A stretch of DNA of 60,810 nucleotides from Brevundimonas sp. (GCF_003248455.1 NZ_QFNM01000025.1:40468-101277); one strand, 5' to 3'; positions 6,136 to 15,564 are shown, counted from the stretch's first letter. Numbers and translations: made by a program. Notes: generated by a model not told the origin, from the sequence alone.

Positions 6136-7527
6136 ATGAGCAATGTCCGCACCGAAACCGACACATTCGGCCCGATCGAGGTCGCCGCCGATCGCTACTG
6201 GGGCGCCCAGGCGCAGCGGTCGCTGGGCAATTTCAAGATCGGCTGGGAGAAACAGCCCCTGCCGGTCGTGCGAGCGCTGGGGATCGTCAAACGGGCGGCC
6301 GCAGAGACCAACCGCGACCTGGGCAAGCTGGACCCCGTCCTGGCCGACGCCATCATCAAGGCCGCCAACGAGGTCATCGAGGGCAAGCTGAACGACCACT
6401 TCCCGCTGGTCGTCTGGCAGACCGGCTCGGGGACCCAGTCGAACATGAACGCCAACGAAGTGATCTCGAACCGCGCCATCGAGATCCTGGGCGGCGAGAT
6501 GGGCTCCAAGACGCCGGTCCACCCGAACGACCACGTCAACATGAGCCAGTCGTCCAACGACACCTATCCCACGGCCATGCACGTCGCCTGCGCCGAGCAG
6601 GTGGTCAACGACCTGATCCCGGCGCTGAAGCATCTGCACGCCGCCCTTGACGCCAAGTCCAAGGCCTGGGCCCACATCATCAAGATCGGCCGCACCCATA
6701 CCCAGGACGCCACGCCCCTCACCCTGGGCCAGGAGTTCGGCGGCTATGCTCAGCAGGTGGCCAACGGCATCGAGCGGATCGAACAGACCCTGCCCAAGCT
6801 GATGGAACTGGCCCAGGGCGGCACCGCCGTCGGCACCGGCCTGAACGCCCCCATCGGCTTCGCAGAGAAGGTCGCGGCCCAGATCGCCGAGATCACCGGC
6901 CTGCCCTTCACCACGGCCCCGAACAAGTTCGAGGCCCTGGCCGCCCACGACGCCATGGTCTTCAGCCACGGCGCGATCAACACCGTCGCCGCCTCGCTGT
7001 TCAAGATCGCCAACGACATCCGCTTCCTGGGCTCCGGCCCGCGTTCGGGCCTGGGCGAACTGGCCCTGCCGGAGAACGAGCCCGGCTCGTCGATCATGCC
7101 GGGCAAGGTCAATCCGACCCAGTGCGAGGCCCTGACCCAGGTCTGCGTCCAGGTGTTCGGCAACAACGCCGCCCTGACCTTCGCCGGTTCGCAGGGGCAT
7201 TTCGAACTGAACGTCTACAACCCGGTGATGGCCTACAACTTCCTGCAGTCGGTGCGTCTGGTCGCCGATGCGGCCATCAGCTTCACCGACAACTGCGTCG
7301 TCGGCATCGAGGCGCGCGAGGACAATATCGCGCGCGGGCTGAACAACTCCCTGATGCTGGTCACGGCGCTGAACGGCAAGCTGGGTTATGACCTCTGCGC
7401 CAAGATCGCCAAGACGGCGCACAGGAACGGCACCACCCTGCGCGAGGAAGCCGTCGGCGGCGGCTATCTGACCGACGCCGAGTTCGACGAGGCGGTGCGT
7501 CCCGAAAAGATGATCGCACCGGGCTGA
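6136..7527 (+). CDS. fumC: Fumarate hydratase, class II
   Basis: Iron-independent fumarase of the TCA cycle (fumarate to L-malate). 463 residues, standard length. The fumarase/aspartase signature GSSIMPGKVNPTQCEAL is complete. Other class II landmarks are GSGTQSNMNANEVISNRAIE, HPNDHVNMSQSSNDTYPTAM and the IGRTHTQDATPLTLGQE loop. The ATG at 6136 gives the expected MSNVRTETDTFGPIEV start. A strong terminator follows at 7552-7585, so the gene is probably monocistronic. Confidence 0.97.
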   Translation: MSNVRTETDTFGPIEVAADRYWGAQAQRSLGNFKIGWEKQPLPVVRALGIVKRAAAETNRDLGKLDPVLADAIIKAANEVIEGKLNDHFPLVVWQTGSGTQSNMNANEVISNRAIEILGGEMGSKTPVHPNDHVNMSQSSNDTYPTAMHVACAEQVVNDLIPALKHLHAALDAKSKAWAHIIKIGRTHTQDATPLTLGQEFGGYAQQVANGIERIEQTLPKLMELAQGGTAVGTGLNAPIGFAEKVAAQIAEITGLPFTTAPNKFEALAAHDAMVFSHGAINTVAASLFKIANDIRFLGSGPRSGLGELALPENEPGSSIMPGKVNPTQCEALTQVCVQVFGNNAALTFAGSQGHFELNVYNPVMAYNFLQSVRLVADAAISFTDNCVVGIEAREDNIARGLNNSLMLVTALNGKLGYDLCAKIAKTAHRNGTTLREEAVGGGYLTDAEFDEAVRPEKMIAPG

Positions 7528-7551
7528 CCTCCGGCCCTGGCCCATATGACG

Positions 7552-7585
7552 AAAGCGCCGACGTCCATCGACATCGGCGCTTTTT
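7552..7585 (+). terminator. Rho-independent terminator after fumC
   Basis: A stem of about 14 bp (AAAGCGCCGA at 7552-7561 against TCGGCGCTTT at 7574-7583, extended by GTC/GAC after one C-A mismatch) with loop CATC and a run of five T at 7581-7585. It lies between fumC and the convergent DUF2171 gene and could act partly in both directions. Confidence 0.85.
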
Positions 7586-7612
7586 CTTCCTCTGAAGCTG
7601 TCCGGCTAGACG

Positions 7613-7852
7613 CTAGTGGGGCTTCTCGGACCAGCGGGCCTTGGCGTCGTCCTGGGTCAGATTCAGGTGAACGTGTTTGTCGTCCACGCTGGCGACCCAG
7701 CTGACCGGGATCAGGTGGTGCTTGAACCCGCCGGCGAAATCCAGCTTGGCCAGTTCGATCTGGTCGCCCAGCACGTGATCGACGCGACCGACATGGCCGC
7801 CGTCCGAACCGACGACTTCCAGATGTTCCTTGATGAGCGATACGTCGACCAT
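7613..7852 (-). CDS. DUF2171 (PRC-barrel-like) protein
   Basis: 79-residue protein. The pattern MVDVSLIKEHLEVVGSDGGHVGRVDHV followed by ELAKLDFAGGFKHHLIPVSWV matches the DUF2171 family, small beta-barrel proteins related to PRC barrels with no assigned function; members are often linked to stress-responsive genes. The start at 7852 follows GGAGAC three bases upstream on the minus strand. An in-frame start further upstream (7900) would add a stretch without family similarity. Confidence 0.75.
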   Translation of the reverse strand: MVDVSLIKEHLEVVGSDGGHVGRVDHVLGDQIELAKLDFAGGFKHHLIPVSWVASVDDKHVHLNLTQDDAKARWSEKPH

Positions 7853-8002
7853 GATGTCTCCAATGCGGTTTGTCGCTGTCCCTGAAAACGTGAGCCCCAT
7901 CGTCGGGTTTCAAACGGCGCCGCTTTGAACTCCGCGTTTGATCTGGCGGCCATTGCGGCGAGCCTGTATGTGACGGGCGTTCATCTGGATGGAACTGAAC
8001 GA

Positions 8003-9262
8003 ATGCGGCGAATCGGTTCGGGGCTTTTCGGCATCGTCATGGCCTTGGCGCTGACCGCATGCGGCACGCTGGAGCGGCCGACCGGCCCGCTCAGGATCGC
8101 CGACGGCACGCTGATCAAGGCCCAGGACCCCCGCATCCAAAGCAACGACAGCGCGCGCCTGCAAGAATTCACCCAGGAGATCGCCGGGCGCCTTCGGCCC
8201 GATCACCCGACCACCATCCTGGCCTTGTCGGGCGGGGGGGCCAACGGGGCGTATGGCGCGGGGCTTCTGACGGGTTGGAGCGAGCGCGGCGATCGCCCGA
8301 CGTTCGACGTGGTCACAGGCGTCAGCACCGGCGCCCTTGCCGCGCCCTTCGCCTTCCTAGGATCGGACTGGGACGACGAACTGCGCCACGCCTACACCAG
8401 CGGCGGAGCCAACAATATCCTGAGCTGGCGCAGCTTCGCCGCCTTCCTGAACCCCAGCGTGTTCTCATCCCAGGTTCTGCGCAAGCTGGTCGACGACAAT
8501 GTAACGCCCGAATTGTTGCGCGCCGTGGCGCGCGAACACGCCAACGGCCGACGCCTTCTGGTCGCCACGACGAACCTGGACAGCGAACAGACCGTCATCT
8601 GGGACATGGGCCTGTTGGCCAGTCAGGGCGACGAGAATGCGCGCGAACTGTTCAAGGAGGTCCTGGTCGCCTCGGCCAGCATCCCGGGCGTCTTTCCGCC
8701 CGCCCTGATCGCGGGCCTTCAGGACGACGACAAGGTCGTGCTGGAAATGCACGTGGACGGCGGGGTCAACACGCCGTTCCTGGCCATTCCCGAAGATCTG
8801 ATGCTGTGGACCCGGCCCAGGGACGAAGGCCGCGTCGGGGCGCTCTACGTCATCGTCAACGGCCAGACCGGGCGCAACGACGGCGTCACGCCGGGGCGTT
8901 TGTCGGGCATCCTGTCGCGCACCTACGACAGCATGAGCAAGGCCTCGCTTCGCACCCATCTGGCCATCACCACCGCCTTCGCCCAGCGCAACGGCCTGGA
9001 CATGTCGCTGTCGGCCATTCCCGATAATGTCGAGGCCTCCAGCCTGAAGTTCGACCAGGAAACCATGTCGGCCATGTTCGAACTGGGTCGCCAGCGCGGA
9101 CGCGGGCCCGACGCCTGGACCCGCCTCGATCGCAAGCAGGCCGATCAGCCCTTCATCCCCCAGACCCGCGTCGACGAAGCCCAGGTGCCTGCCGTCCTCG
9201 CGCCGGCGCCATCGTCCACCGCGTCCGACACGCCGGCCCACACCGACACGCCGAAGCGCTGA
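8003..9262 (+). CDS. Patatin-like phospholipase lipoprotein
   Basis: 419-residue serine acyl hydrolase anchored as a lipoprotein. The signal sequence MRRIGSGLFGIVMALALTAC carries an LTAC lipobox. The patatin domain follows: oxyanion-hole motif SGGGANGAYGAG, nucleophile in GVSTG, and catalytic Asp in VDGGVN, so the Ser-Asp dyad is intact. Expected site of action is the envelope, on phospholipids or lipid esters. The final 50 residues are Pro/Ala/Thr-rich and low in complexity. ATG 8003 is chosen because it starts the signal peptide; a TTG at 7925 in frame is less likely. Confidence 0.88.
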   Translation: MRRIGSGLFGIVMALALTACGTLERPTGPLRIADGTLIKAQDPRIQSNDSARLQEFTQEIAGRLRPDHPTTILALSGGGANGAYGAGLLTGWSERGDRPTFDVVTGVSTGALAAPFAFLGSDWDDELRHAYTSGGANNILSWRSFAAFLNPSVFSSQVLRKLVDDNVTPELLRAVAREHANGRRLLVATTNLDSEQTVIWDMGLLASQGDENARELFKEVLVASASIPGVFPPALIAGLQDDDKVVLEMHVDGGVNTPFLAIPEDLMLWTRPRDEGRVGALYVIVNGQTGRNDGVTPGRLSGILSRTYDSMSKASLRTHLAITTAFAQRNGLDMSLSAIPDNVEASSLKFDQETMSAMFELGRQRGRGPDAWTRLDRKQADQPFIPQTRVDEAQVPAVLAPAPSSTASDTPAHTDTPKR

Positions 9263-9264
9263 CC

Positions 9265-9456
9265 ATGGGCGAGATCGTCAATCTGAACCGCGCCCGGAAA
9301 TCCCGGTCGAAAGCGGACCGCAAGGCCGAGGCCGTCGCCAATCGCCTCGCTCACGGCCGCACCAGGGCCGATAAGCAGGCGGCCCGGCTGGACCAGGCGC
9401 GCGAGGCCCGCCTGCTTGACGGCAAGAAACGGGATAGGCCGCAGGGCGACGGCTGA
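9265..9456 (+). CDS. DUF4169 family protein
   Basis: 63-residue, highly basic, helical protein with the conserved DUF4169 opening MGEIVNLNRARKSRSK and the NRLAHGRTRADK segment. Function unknown. It starts 2 nt after the patatin stop and is probably cotranscribed with it. This family is typically found beside an RHH-domain gene in alphaproteobacteria, and one is present here at 9946. Confidence 0.8.
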   Translation: MGEIVNLNRARKSRSKADRKAEAVANRLAHGRTRADKQAARLDQAREARLLDGKKRDRPQGDG

Positions 9457-9529
9457 ACCGTCGAACCTTGGCCCGCCTCTCACGTCTCGCGCCCAAGTGT
9501 GACACACTGGCGCCAAAGAGGAGATCGCC

Positions 9530-9949
9530 ATGCGACACGCCGCCTTCGTTCCGCCCGCCGCCCTGGTCCTGGCCGCTTGCGCCATGCCGGGAGAGACGCC
9601 GCCGACCGTGACGGCCGGCACGACGGTCGTGACCGTCACCGCCCTATATCGCGAACGGATCATGCTGCCGCCGGGCCATGTGCTGACCGTTCGGGTCGAG
9701 GACGTCAGCTTGGCGGACGCCCAGGCCCGGGTCCTGGCCGAAAGCAGCGAAACCCTGGCGGGCGCCCCGCCCTATGCGGTGACGCTGGGCTTTCCCACAG
9801 CCCAGATCGATCCACGTCATACCTACGCCGTCCGCGCCGAGATACGCGATCCGGCGGGCGCCCTGGTCTTCACCACCGACACGCGCCACGCCGTCCTGAC
9901 CCAGGGCGCGCCCGCCTCGGCCGAGATCGTGCTGAAGTCCGTGCGTTGA
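9530..9949 (+). CDS. YbaY-type lipoprotein
   Basis: 139-residue putative outer-membrane lipoprotein with signal sequence MRHAAFVPPAALVLAAC (lipobox LAAC). The mature part matches the YbaY/YscW-like beta-sandwich family: VTVTALYRERIMLPPGHVLTV, then YAVTLGFPTAQIDPRHTYAV and an IRDPAGALVFTTDT strand. No catalytic residues are evident; relatives are proposed chaperones or envelope-stress proteins. GAGGAG sits 6 nt before the ATG. Confidence 0.8.
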   Translation: MRHAAFVPPAALVLAACAMPGETPPTVTAGTTVVTVTALYRERIMLPPGHVLTVRVEDVSLADAQARVLAESSETLAGAPPYAVTLGFPTAQIDPRHTYAVRAEIRDPAGALVFTTDTRHAVLTQGAPASAEIVLKSVR

Positions 9950-10170
9950 ACGGTCTGGCCAAACGCTCGGTCGCCTTGGCGGGCCATGCGACATCGGTGG
10001 CGCTGGAGCCGGAGTTCTGGGCTGTCCTGGACCGGATCGCGGCGAAGCGGAATCTCAGCAAGGCCGGATTGCTGGCCGAAATCGACGCCGGACGCGGCCG
10101 GCGCCCCCTGGCCTCGGCCTGTCGCCTGCTGGCGCTGGACTGGGTGGCGGACAACGGCCGGGTGGTCTGA
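9946..10170 (+). CDS. Ribbon-helix-helix domain protein
   Basis: 74-residue protein of the RHH_4 type: KRSVALAGHATSVALEPEF followed by WAVLDRIAAKRNLSKAGLLAEID and GRRPLASACRLLALDW. The first strand and two helices form a probable DNA-binding fold; targets are unknown. There is no in-frame ATG. The TTG at 9946 overlaps the stop of the preceding lipoprotein (TTGA), which suggests translational coupling. The similar pairing of DUF4169 and RHH genes in related genomes supports a shared small operon. Confidence 0.75.
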   Translation: MNGLAKRSVALAGHATSVALEPEFWAVLDRIAAKRNLSKAGLLAEIDAGRGRRPLASACRLLALDWVADNGRVV

Positions 10171-10211
10171 TTGGAGATTCGTCGGCCTACATCCTAGGCT
10201 GATGACGACCG

Positions 10212-10454
10212 TCACCGACAGCCGGACTCCGTACCTTCTCGGCAGCGATCAGACTGCGCGGGCGCCTGCGCCTGCGGCGTCTCCAGGGCGATGAAGGCGT
10301 CCGACCTGCGTTCGCCGTCCATCTCCACCAACACGATCCAGATCGCCAGCAGCACGAACATCGCGCCCATGCCCACGGCGAAAGCGATCCAGCCGGAACG
10401 GCCGCGCTTCGGTGGACGGTCCGCCGTCCTGTCGGTCTGGGGCATGCCTTGCAT
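10212..10454 (-). CDS. Small single-pass membrane protein
   Basis: 80 residues, unrecognised. A basic, proline-containing N-terminus precedes one transmembrane helix (about 22-44, GWIAFAVGMGAMFVLLAIW), followed by an acidic then polar tail with two cysteines. The start could also be the ATG at 10445. It is divergent from uvrD and convergent with the RHH gene. Coding status rests on the clean hydrophobic segment and the tight fit between neighbours. Confidence 0.5.
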   Translation of the reverse strand: MQGMPQTDRTADRPPKRGRSGWIAFAVGMGAMFVLLAIWIVLVEMDGERRSDAFIALETPQAQAPAQSDRCREGTESGCR

Positions 10455-10511
10455 CGTGACTGGAACCGGCCGCCGAGCCGGCAGGTTCCGCGTTTCATTT
10501 CGGCGTCGGCC

Positions 10512-10540
10512 CTGACATTGCCTTGCGGTCCCCTTATGTT
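10512..10540 (+). promoter_or_regulatory. Putative promoter of uvrD
   Basis: CTGACA at 10512-10517, 17-nt spacer, TATGTT at 10535-10540. This would start transcription near 10547, about 45 nt before the GTG start codon of the helicase gene. Confidence 0.5.
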
Positions 10541-10591
10541 CCGCGCTCGATTCTGCCAGACATCCTCTGAACCACGGATAGTCCCTCGCCT

Positions 10592-12949
10592 GTGACCGAT
10601 CTTCCCGCCCCCCGCATTTCCGACCTCGCCCGCGCCCGCGCGCCCGAGGGGGCCCAAGCGCGCGACTATCTGGCCGGGCTGAACCCCGAACAGCGCGAGG
10701 CCGTGGAGACGACCGAGGGGCCGGTCCTGGTGCTGGCCGGCGCGGGAACGGGCAAGACGCGGGTGCTGACCACTCGACTGGCCCACATCCTGGCGACCGG
10801 ACGCGCCAAACCGTGGGAGCTGCTGGCCGTCACCTTCACCAACAAGGCCGCGCGCGAGATGCGCGAGCGGATCACCCATCTGATCGGCCCGTCGGCCGAG
10901 GGCCTTCGCTGGCTGGGCACCTTCCACTCCATCGCCGCCCAGATTCTGCGCCGCCACGCCGAACTGGTCGGCCTGAAATCCACCTTCGCCATCCTGGATG
11001 CGGACGACCAGGAACGAGTGCTGAAACAGCTGCTGGAAGCCGCCAATATCGACACGAAACGCTGGACGCCCAAGTCGCTCAACAGCCTGATCGACCATTG
11101 GAAGAACCGAGGCTGGACGCCCGAAAAGCTGCCCCCCGGCGAGGACTTCGCCAACGGCAAGGGCCAGGGTCTGTACGCCGCCTACCAGGCGCGGCTGCGC
11201 AGCCTGAACGCCTGCGACTTCGGCGACCTTCTGCTGCACAACATCACCATCCTGTCGCAGCACGCGGACTTGGCCGAGGAGTACCGCCGCCGCTTCCGCT
11301 ACATCCTGGTCGACGAGTATCAGGACACAAACGTCGCCCAGTATCTTTGGCTGAGGCTGCTGACCGCCTCCACCGGCAACGTCTGCTGCGTCGGCGACGA
11401 CGACCAGTCGATCTATGGCTGGCGCGGCGCGGAAGTGGACAACATCCTGCGTTTCGAGCGCGACTTCCCCGGCGCCAAGATCGTCAAGCTGGAGCGAAAC
11501 TATCGCTCGACCCGCCACATCCTGGGCGCGGCCTCGGGCCTGATCGCCGCGAACCGCGACCGGCTGGGCAAGACCCTGTGGACCGAGGACGACGGCGGCG
11601 ACAAGGTCAGGGTGCGCGGCGTCTGGGACGGCGAGGCCGAGGCCCGGCTGATCGCCGACGAGATCGAGACGGCCCGCCGCCCCCACGCCGGCGAACCGGG
11701 GCTGAAATACAAGGACATGGCCATTCTGGTCCGCGCCTCCTTCCAGATGCGGGCCTTCGAGGAGCGGCTGGTCATGCTGGCCATCCCCTACGCCGTCATC
11801 GGCGGGCCGCGCTTCTTCGAGCGCGCCGAGATCCGCGACGCCCACGCCTATCTACGGCTGATCCTGTCCGAGGACGACGACCTGGCGTTCGAACGCATCG
11901 TCAACGTGCCAAAGCGCGGCGTCGGAGCGACCAGCGTTCAGAAAATTCTCCAGATCGCCCGCCAGCACGACATATCCGCCCTGACCGCCGTGCGCGGCCT
12001 GATCAACACCGACGAGCTTCAGGCCCGCACCCGCACCGCCCTGTCCAACTTCGTGCGCGACATCGACCGCTGGCGCGCCCTGTCCGCAGACATGCCCCAC
12101 TGGCAGGTCATGGAGACGGTGTTGGAGGAGAGCGGTTACACCGACATGCAGAAAGCCGACAGAACCTCGGGCCAGACGCGGCTGGAGAACCTGAAGGAAC
12201 TGACCCAGTCGATGCAGCAGTTCGAGACGCTTCAGGCCTATCTGGAGCACGTCTCCCTGGTCATGGACCTGGAGCGCAACGCCGGTGACGATCCCAATGG
12301 CGACGGGGCGGTTCAGATCATGACCCTGCACGGCGCCAAGGGGCTGGAGTTCCCGCTGGTCTTCCTGCCCGGCTGGGAGGAAGGCGTCTTCCCCTCGCAG
12401 CGCAGCATCGACGAGAAGGGCGAGAAGGGCCTGGAGGAGGAACGCCGCCTGGCCTACGTCGGCGTCACCCGGGCCAAACAGGACGCGCGGATTTCCTTCG
12501 CCGCCAATCGTCTGGTCTACGGCCGCTGGACGTCGCAACTGCCCAGCCGCTTCGTCGACGAACTGCCCATCGCCCACGTCGAACCCCAATCCGACACCGG
12601 CTATTACGGCGCCTCGACCGGCATGAAGGAGGCCAAGAGCCGTTGGGACGACGCGCCCTCCTTCGGCAGCGGCTATTCCTCGCCCGGCTGGAAACGCGCC
12701 CAGAGTTTCACCGCCGCCCAGACGCCGAACAGAATTCCGGCCCGCAAGGCCGTCATCGAGGGCGATGGCCGCCTGGTCGCCACGGCCGATCCCAAATCCG
12801 GTTCAGGCTGGCAAAAAGGCCAGCGCGTCTTTCATCAGAAGTTCGGTTACGGAACCGTGCGCGTGATCGAGGGCAACAAGCTGGTGGTCGAGTTCGAAAA
12901 GGCCGGCGAAAAGCGGGTGATCGACAGCTTCGTCGAAAAGGCGGACTGA
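10592..12949 (+). CDS. uvrD: UvrD/PcrA-type DNA helicase (Rep superfamily)
   Basis: 785-residue superfamily 1A 3'-5' helicase for excision and mismatch repair and for removing proteins from DNA. Motif I GAGTGKT is at 50-56, motif II DEYQDTN near 241-247, then GDDDQSIYGWRGA (III), LERNYRST (IV), and the C-terminal helicase motifs TLHGAKGLEF and EERRLAYVGVTRAK. The tail ends with FHQKFGYGTVRVIEGNKL, the Tudor-like RNA-polymerase-contacting module typical of alphaproteobacterial PcrA/UvrD. The start is GTG. Ends 5 nt before the convergent ltrA. Confidence 0.95.
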   Translation: MTDLPAPRISDLARARAPEGAQARDYLAGLNPEQREAVETTEGPVLVLAGAGTGKTRVLTTRLAHILATGRAKPWELLAVTFTNKAAREMRERITHLIGPSAEGLRWLGTFHSIAAQILRRHAELVGLKSTFAILDADDQERVLKQLLEAANIDTKRWTPKSLNSLIDHWKNRGWTPEKLPPGEDFANGKGQGLYAAYQARLRSLNACDFGDLLLHNITILSQHADLAEEYRRRFRYILVDEYQDTNVAQYLWLRLLTASTGNVCCVGDDDQSIYGWRGAEVDNILRFERDFPGAKIVKLERNYRSTRHILGAASGLIAANRDRLGKTLWTEDDGGDKVRVRGVWDGEAEARLIADEIETARRPHAGEPGLKYKDMAILVRASFQMRAFEERLVMLAIPYAVIGGPRFFERAEIRDAHAYLRLILSEDDDLAFERIVNVPKRGVGATSVQKILQIARQHDISALTAVRGLINTDELQARTRTALSNFVRDIDRWRALSADMPHWQVMETVLEESGYTDMQKADRTSGQTRLENLKELTQSMQQFETLQAYLEHVSLVMDLERNAGDDPNGDGAVQIMTLHGAKGLEFPLVFLPGWEEGVFPSQRSIDEKGEKGLEEERRLAYVGVTRAKQDARISFAANRLVYGRWTSQLPSRFVDELPIAHVEPQSDTGYYGASTGMKEAKSRWDDAPSFGSGYSSPGWKRAQSFTAAQTPNRIPARKAVIEGDGRLVATADPKSGSGWQKGQRVFHQKFGYGTVRVIEGNKLVVEFEKAGEKRVIDSFVEKAD

Positions 12950-12954
12950 CCGGT

Positions 12955-14139
12955 TCAGACCGGCGCCGCCGCGCCGCGCAGCCGCCAAGTCTCCCATATG
13001 CCGACGGCCATCAGAACCGCCGTCGAGGCGATGCTGAGCGCCAGGGGCGTGGTCCAGGGCAGGGCGAACCATCCTGCCGCCAGCACGGCGCAACCCACCA
13101 GCCGCGTCCAGGCCACCTTGCGCCAGATCGCCCAACTGGCCACCGCCGTCCCCCACAGGAACAGGATCGGTCCGCCCAGCAGCGTCAGCGCCGCCGCCGT
13201 CGAAACGTGACCGCCAGGATGGGCCAGGACCAGTTCGTCGCTCACCGCCACCACGATGACCCCGGCGATCACCAGAATCGGCGAATAGGTATAGGCGCGG
13301 CGCGCGATCCGTCCGGGATCAGATGCGTGCATGATGGCGTGAGAGGCGGACTCGTGCGCCTGGCTGAAGAACAGACGCCACATGGCCACGGTGGACAGGA
13401 CCGCCGATACGAAGGCGGCCCATACCTCGCCCGACGTCCAGTCCAGCTCGCCGAACGTGGCGCCCGAGATCAACAGGGTCTCGCCCAGACAGATGATGAA
13501 GAACAGCCCCACCCGCTCGGCCATGTGGCCGCCCTCGATGTTCCAGTCCTCGGTGCGAGAACGGCCAAGGCCGGGGACGAAGAAATTTAGGGCAGGCGAC
13601 GCATATTCGACAGCCAGGGCGGCCAGCCAGAACCAAAGCCGGCGTTCCGGCTCGGCCAGGCCGCCCGCGATCCACAATACGCCTGAGGCCGTCAACCAGG
13701 TCAGGATGCGCAGGGCGTTGCGACGCAAGCTGGCGTCCTCGCGCATGGCCCAGAGCATGAACGCCGTACGCCCGACCTGAATGCCGACGAAGGCCAGGGC
13801 GAAGACGAGCCCGTATTCCTGAAAGGCGTGCGGCAGCGCCGCCGACATCACCAGCCCGACGCCCATCAGTACAAACAATGCGACCTGAACAGCCCCGCGT
13901 TCGGGGTCCAGCCAGTTCGTCATCCACGAGGTGAATATCCAGGCCCACCAGACTGCGGCGAGGAGCATGGCCGCCTGAAGCGCGCCCAGGGGCGTCAGGT
14001 GCGCCAGAAGACCGTGACTGACCTGGGTGATGGCGAAGACGAAGACCAGGTCGAAGAACAGCTCGACAAAGCCCACGCGGGCGGCTTCGCCCTCCACCCG
14101 CTCACGCAACAACGACCGCATCGACGCCCTCCTCGCCAC
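12955..14139 (-). CDS. ltrA: Low temperature requirement protein A family
   Basis: 394-residue polytopic membrane protein of the LtrA family. The N-terminal signature VGFVELFFDLVFVFAITQVSH is clear, and AVWWAWIFTSWMTNWLDPE and IICLGETLLISGATF are the other conserved blocks. Around ten to twelve hydrophobic segments span the protein. The name comes from a Listeria cold-growth phenotype; the molecular function is unknown. Start could also be the ATG at 14121 (MRSLLRERVEGEA). Confidence 0.85.
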   Translation of the reverse strand: MARRASMRSLLRERVEGEAARVGFVELFFDLVFVFAITQVSHGLLAHLTPLGALQAAMLLAAVWWAWIFTSWMTNWLDPERGAVQVALFVLMGVGLVMSAALPHAFQEYGLVFALAFVGIQVGRTAFMLWAMREDASLRRNALRILTWLTASGVLWIAGGLAEPERRLWFWLAALAVEYASPALNFFVPGLGRSRTEDWNIEGGHMAERVGLFFIICLGETLLISGATFGELDWTSGEVWAAFVSAVLSTVAMWRLFFSQAHESASHAIMHASDPGRIARRAYTYSPILVIAGVIVVAVSDELVLAHPGGHVSTAAALTLLGGPILFLWGTAVASWAIWRKVAWTRLVGCAVLAAGWFALPWTTPLALSIASTAVLMAVGIWETWRLRGAAAPV

Positions 14140-14203
14140 AGTGCGAGGTTAGCGCGACATTCCGCCGCTGTCGTGCCCGATCAACAGCGCAGCCAGACCC
14201 GTA

Positions 14204-15562
14204 TCAGAGGTGGATCACCCGCCCATAGGCGTCCAGAGCCGCTTCGTGCATGGCCTCCGACATGGTCGGGTGCGGATAGACGATGCCGTGGATGTCTTCC
14301 TCAGTCGCCTCCATGGCGATGGCCGTGACGAAGCCCTGGATCATTTCGGTGACTTCGTGACCCATCATGTGGGCGCCGATCAGGGCGCCGGTCTTGGCGT
14401 CGAAGATCACCTTGACGAAGCCGTCCGGCTCGCCCGCCGCCACCGCCTTGCCGTTCACCCGGAACGGGAAGCGGCCGATCTTGACGTCGCGCTTGGCTTC
14501 GCGGGCCGCCTGTTCGGTCACGCCGACCGAGGCGACCTGCGGCTGGGCGTAGGTGCAGCCGGCGATGGGCGAATGGACGTTCGGGCTCTTGTAGCCGGCG
14601 ATGTACTCTGCGGCGTGGATGCCTTCATGGCTGGCCTTGTGCGCCAGCCAGGGCGCGCCGGCGCAGTCGCCGATGGCGAACAGGCCCTTGACGTTGGTCT
14701 GGCAGTGGCCGTCGGTCTTGATGTGGCCGCGGTCCAGTTCGACGCCCAGCGCCTCCAGGCCGATGCCGTCGGTGTTGGCGGTGATGCCCACGGCCGAGAT
14801 GCAGACCTCGGCCTCCAGCGTCTCGGCCTTGCCGCCGATCTCGACATCGACCTTCACGCCGTTCGCGTTCTTTGCGACCTTCGTCACCTTGGCGCCGACC
14901 TTGAACTTGATGCCGCGCTTCTCGAACGCCTTCTGCGCGGCCTTGGAGACCTCCTCGTCCTCGACCGGCATGATGCCCTCGACCGCCTCGACGACCGTCA
15001 CCTCGGCGCCCAGGGCGCGATAGAAGCTGGCGAACTCGATGCCGATGGCGCCCGAGCCGATGACCACGAAGGACTTGGGCAGCGTCTTCGGCGCCAGGGC
15101 GTCGCGATAGGCCCAGATCTTGTCCCCGTCGGCCTCCAGGCCGATCTGAGGCAAGGATCGCGCGCGGGCGCCCACCGCCAGCATCACCGACTTGGCCTCG
15201 ACGGTGCGCGAACCGCCGGCCTTCAGCGCGATGACCACCTTGGGCGCCGCGCCGCCCTTTTCCAGCTTGGCCGAGCCTTCGATCACCTCGATCTTGTTCT
15301 TCTTCATCAGGAAGGCGACGCCCTTGTTCATCGTCGCCGCGACGCCGCGCGAGCGCTGGATGATGGCGTCGAAGTCGCTCTCGAACTTCTCGCCCGACTT
15401 CAGCAGGGCCTTGGTCGGAATACAGCCCCAGTTCAGACAGATGCCGCCCAGATTCTCGCGCTCGACGATGGCGACCTTCTGGCCCAATTGGCTGGCGCGG
15501 ATCGCCGCGACATAGCCGCCGGGGCCCGAGCCGATGACGACGAGATCGAATTCTTGGGCCAT
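14204..15562 (-). CDS. lpdA: Dihydrolipoyl dehydrogenase (E3)
   Basis: 452-residue FAD flavoprotein that reoxidises the lipoyl groups of the pyruvate dehydrogenase complex. The N-terminal dinucleotide fold GSGPGGYVAAIRA is followed by the redox disulfide in LGGICLNWGCIPTKALL, the NAD-binding VVIGSGAIGIEFASF, and the dimer-interface HPTMSEAMHEA with the catalytic His. Start ATG 15562 lies 2 nt after the glutathione peroxidase stop, so E3 is the last gene of the pdh operon and depends on read-through from the genes before it. Confidence 0.96.
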   Translation of the reverse strand: MAQEFDLVVIGSGPGGYVAAIRASQLGQKVAIVERENLGGICLNWGCIPTKALLKSGEKFESDFDAIIQRSRGVAATMNKGVAFLMKKNKIEVIEGSAKLEKGGAAPKVVIALKAGGSRTVEAKSVMLAVGARARSLPQIGLEADGDKIWAYRDALAPKTLPKSFVVIGSGAIGIEFASFYRALGAEVTVVEAVEGIMPVEDEEVSKAAQKAFEKRGIKFKVGAKVTKVAKNANGVKVDVEIGGKAETLEAEVCISAVGITANTDGIGLEALGVELDRGHIKTDGHCQTNVKGLFAIGDCAGAPWLAHKASHEGIHAAEYIAGYKSPNVHSPIAGCTYAQPQVASVGVTEQAAREAKRDVKIGRFPFRVNGKAVAAGEPDGFVKVIFDAKTGALIGAHMMGHEVTEMIQGFVTAIAMEATEEDIHGIVYPHPTMSEAMHEAALDAYGRVIHL

Positions 15563-15564
15563 GA

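Noticed and set aside
6085..7545. Minus-strand 486-aa frame opposite fumC
   Set aside because: Shadow of a strongly conserved gene; no domain signature of its own.
10462..10489. GGAACC ... GGTTCC imperfect inverted repeat before uvrD
   Set aside because: Only 6 bp plus a displaced GGC/GCC; the spacing and GC content make it unremarkable.
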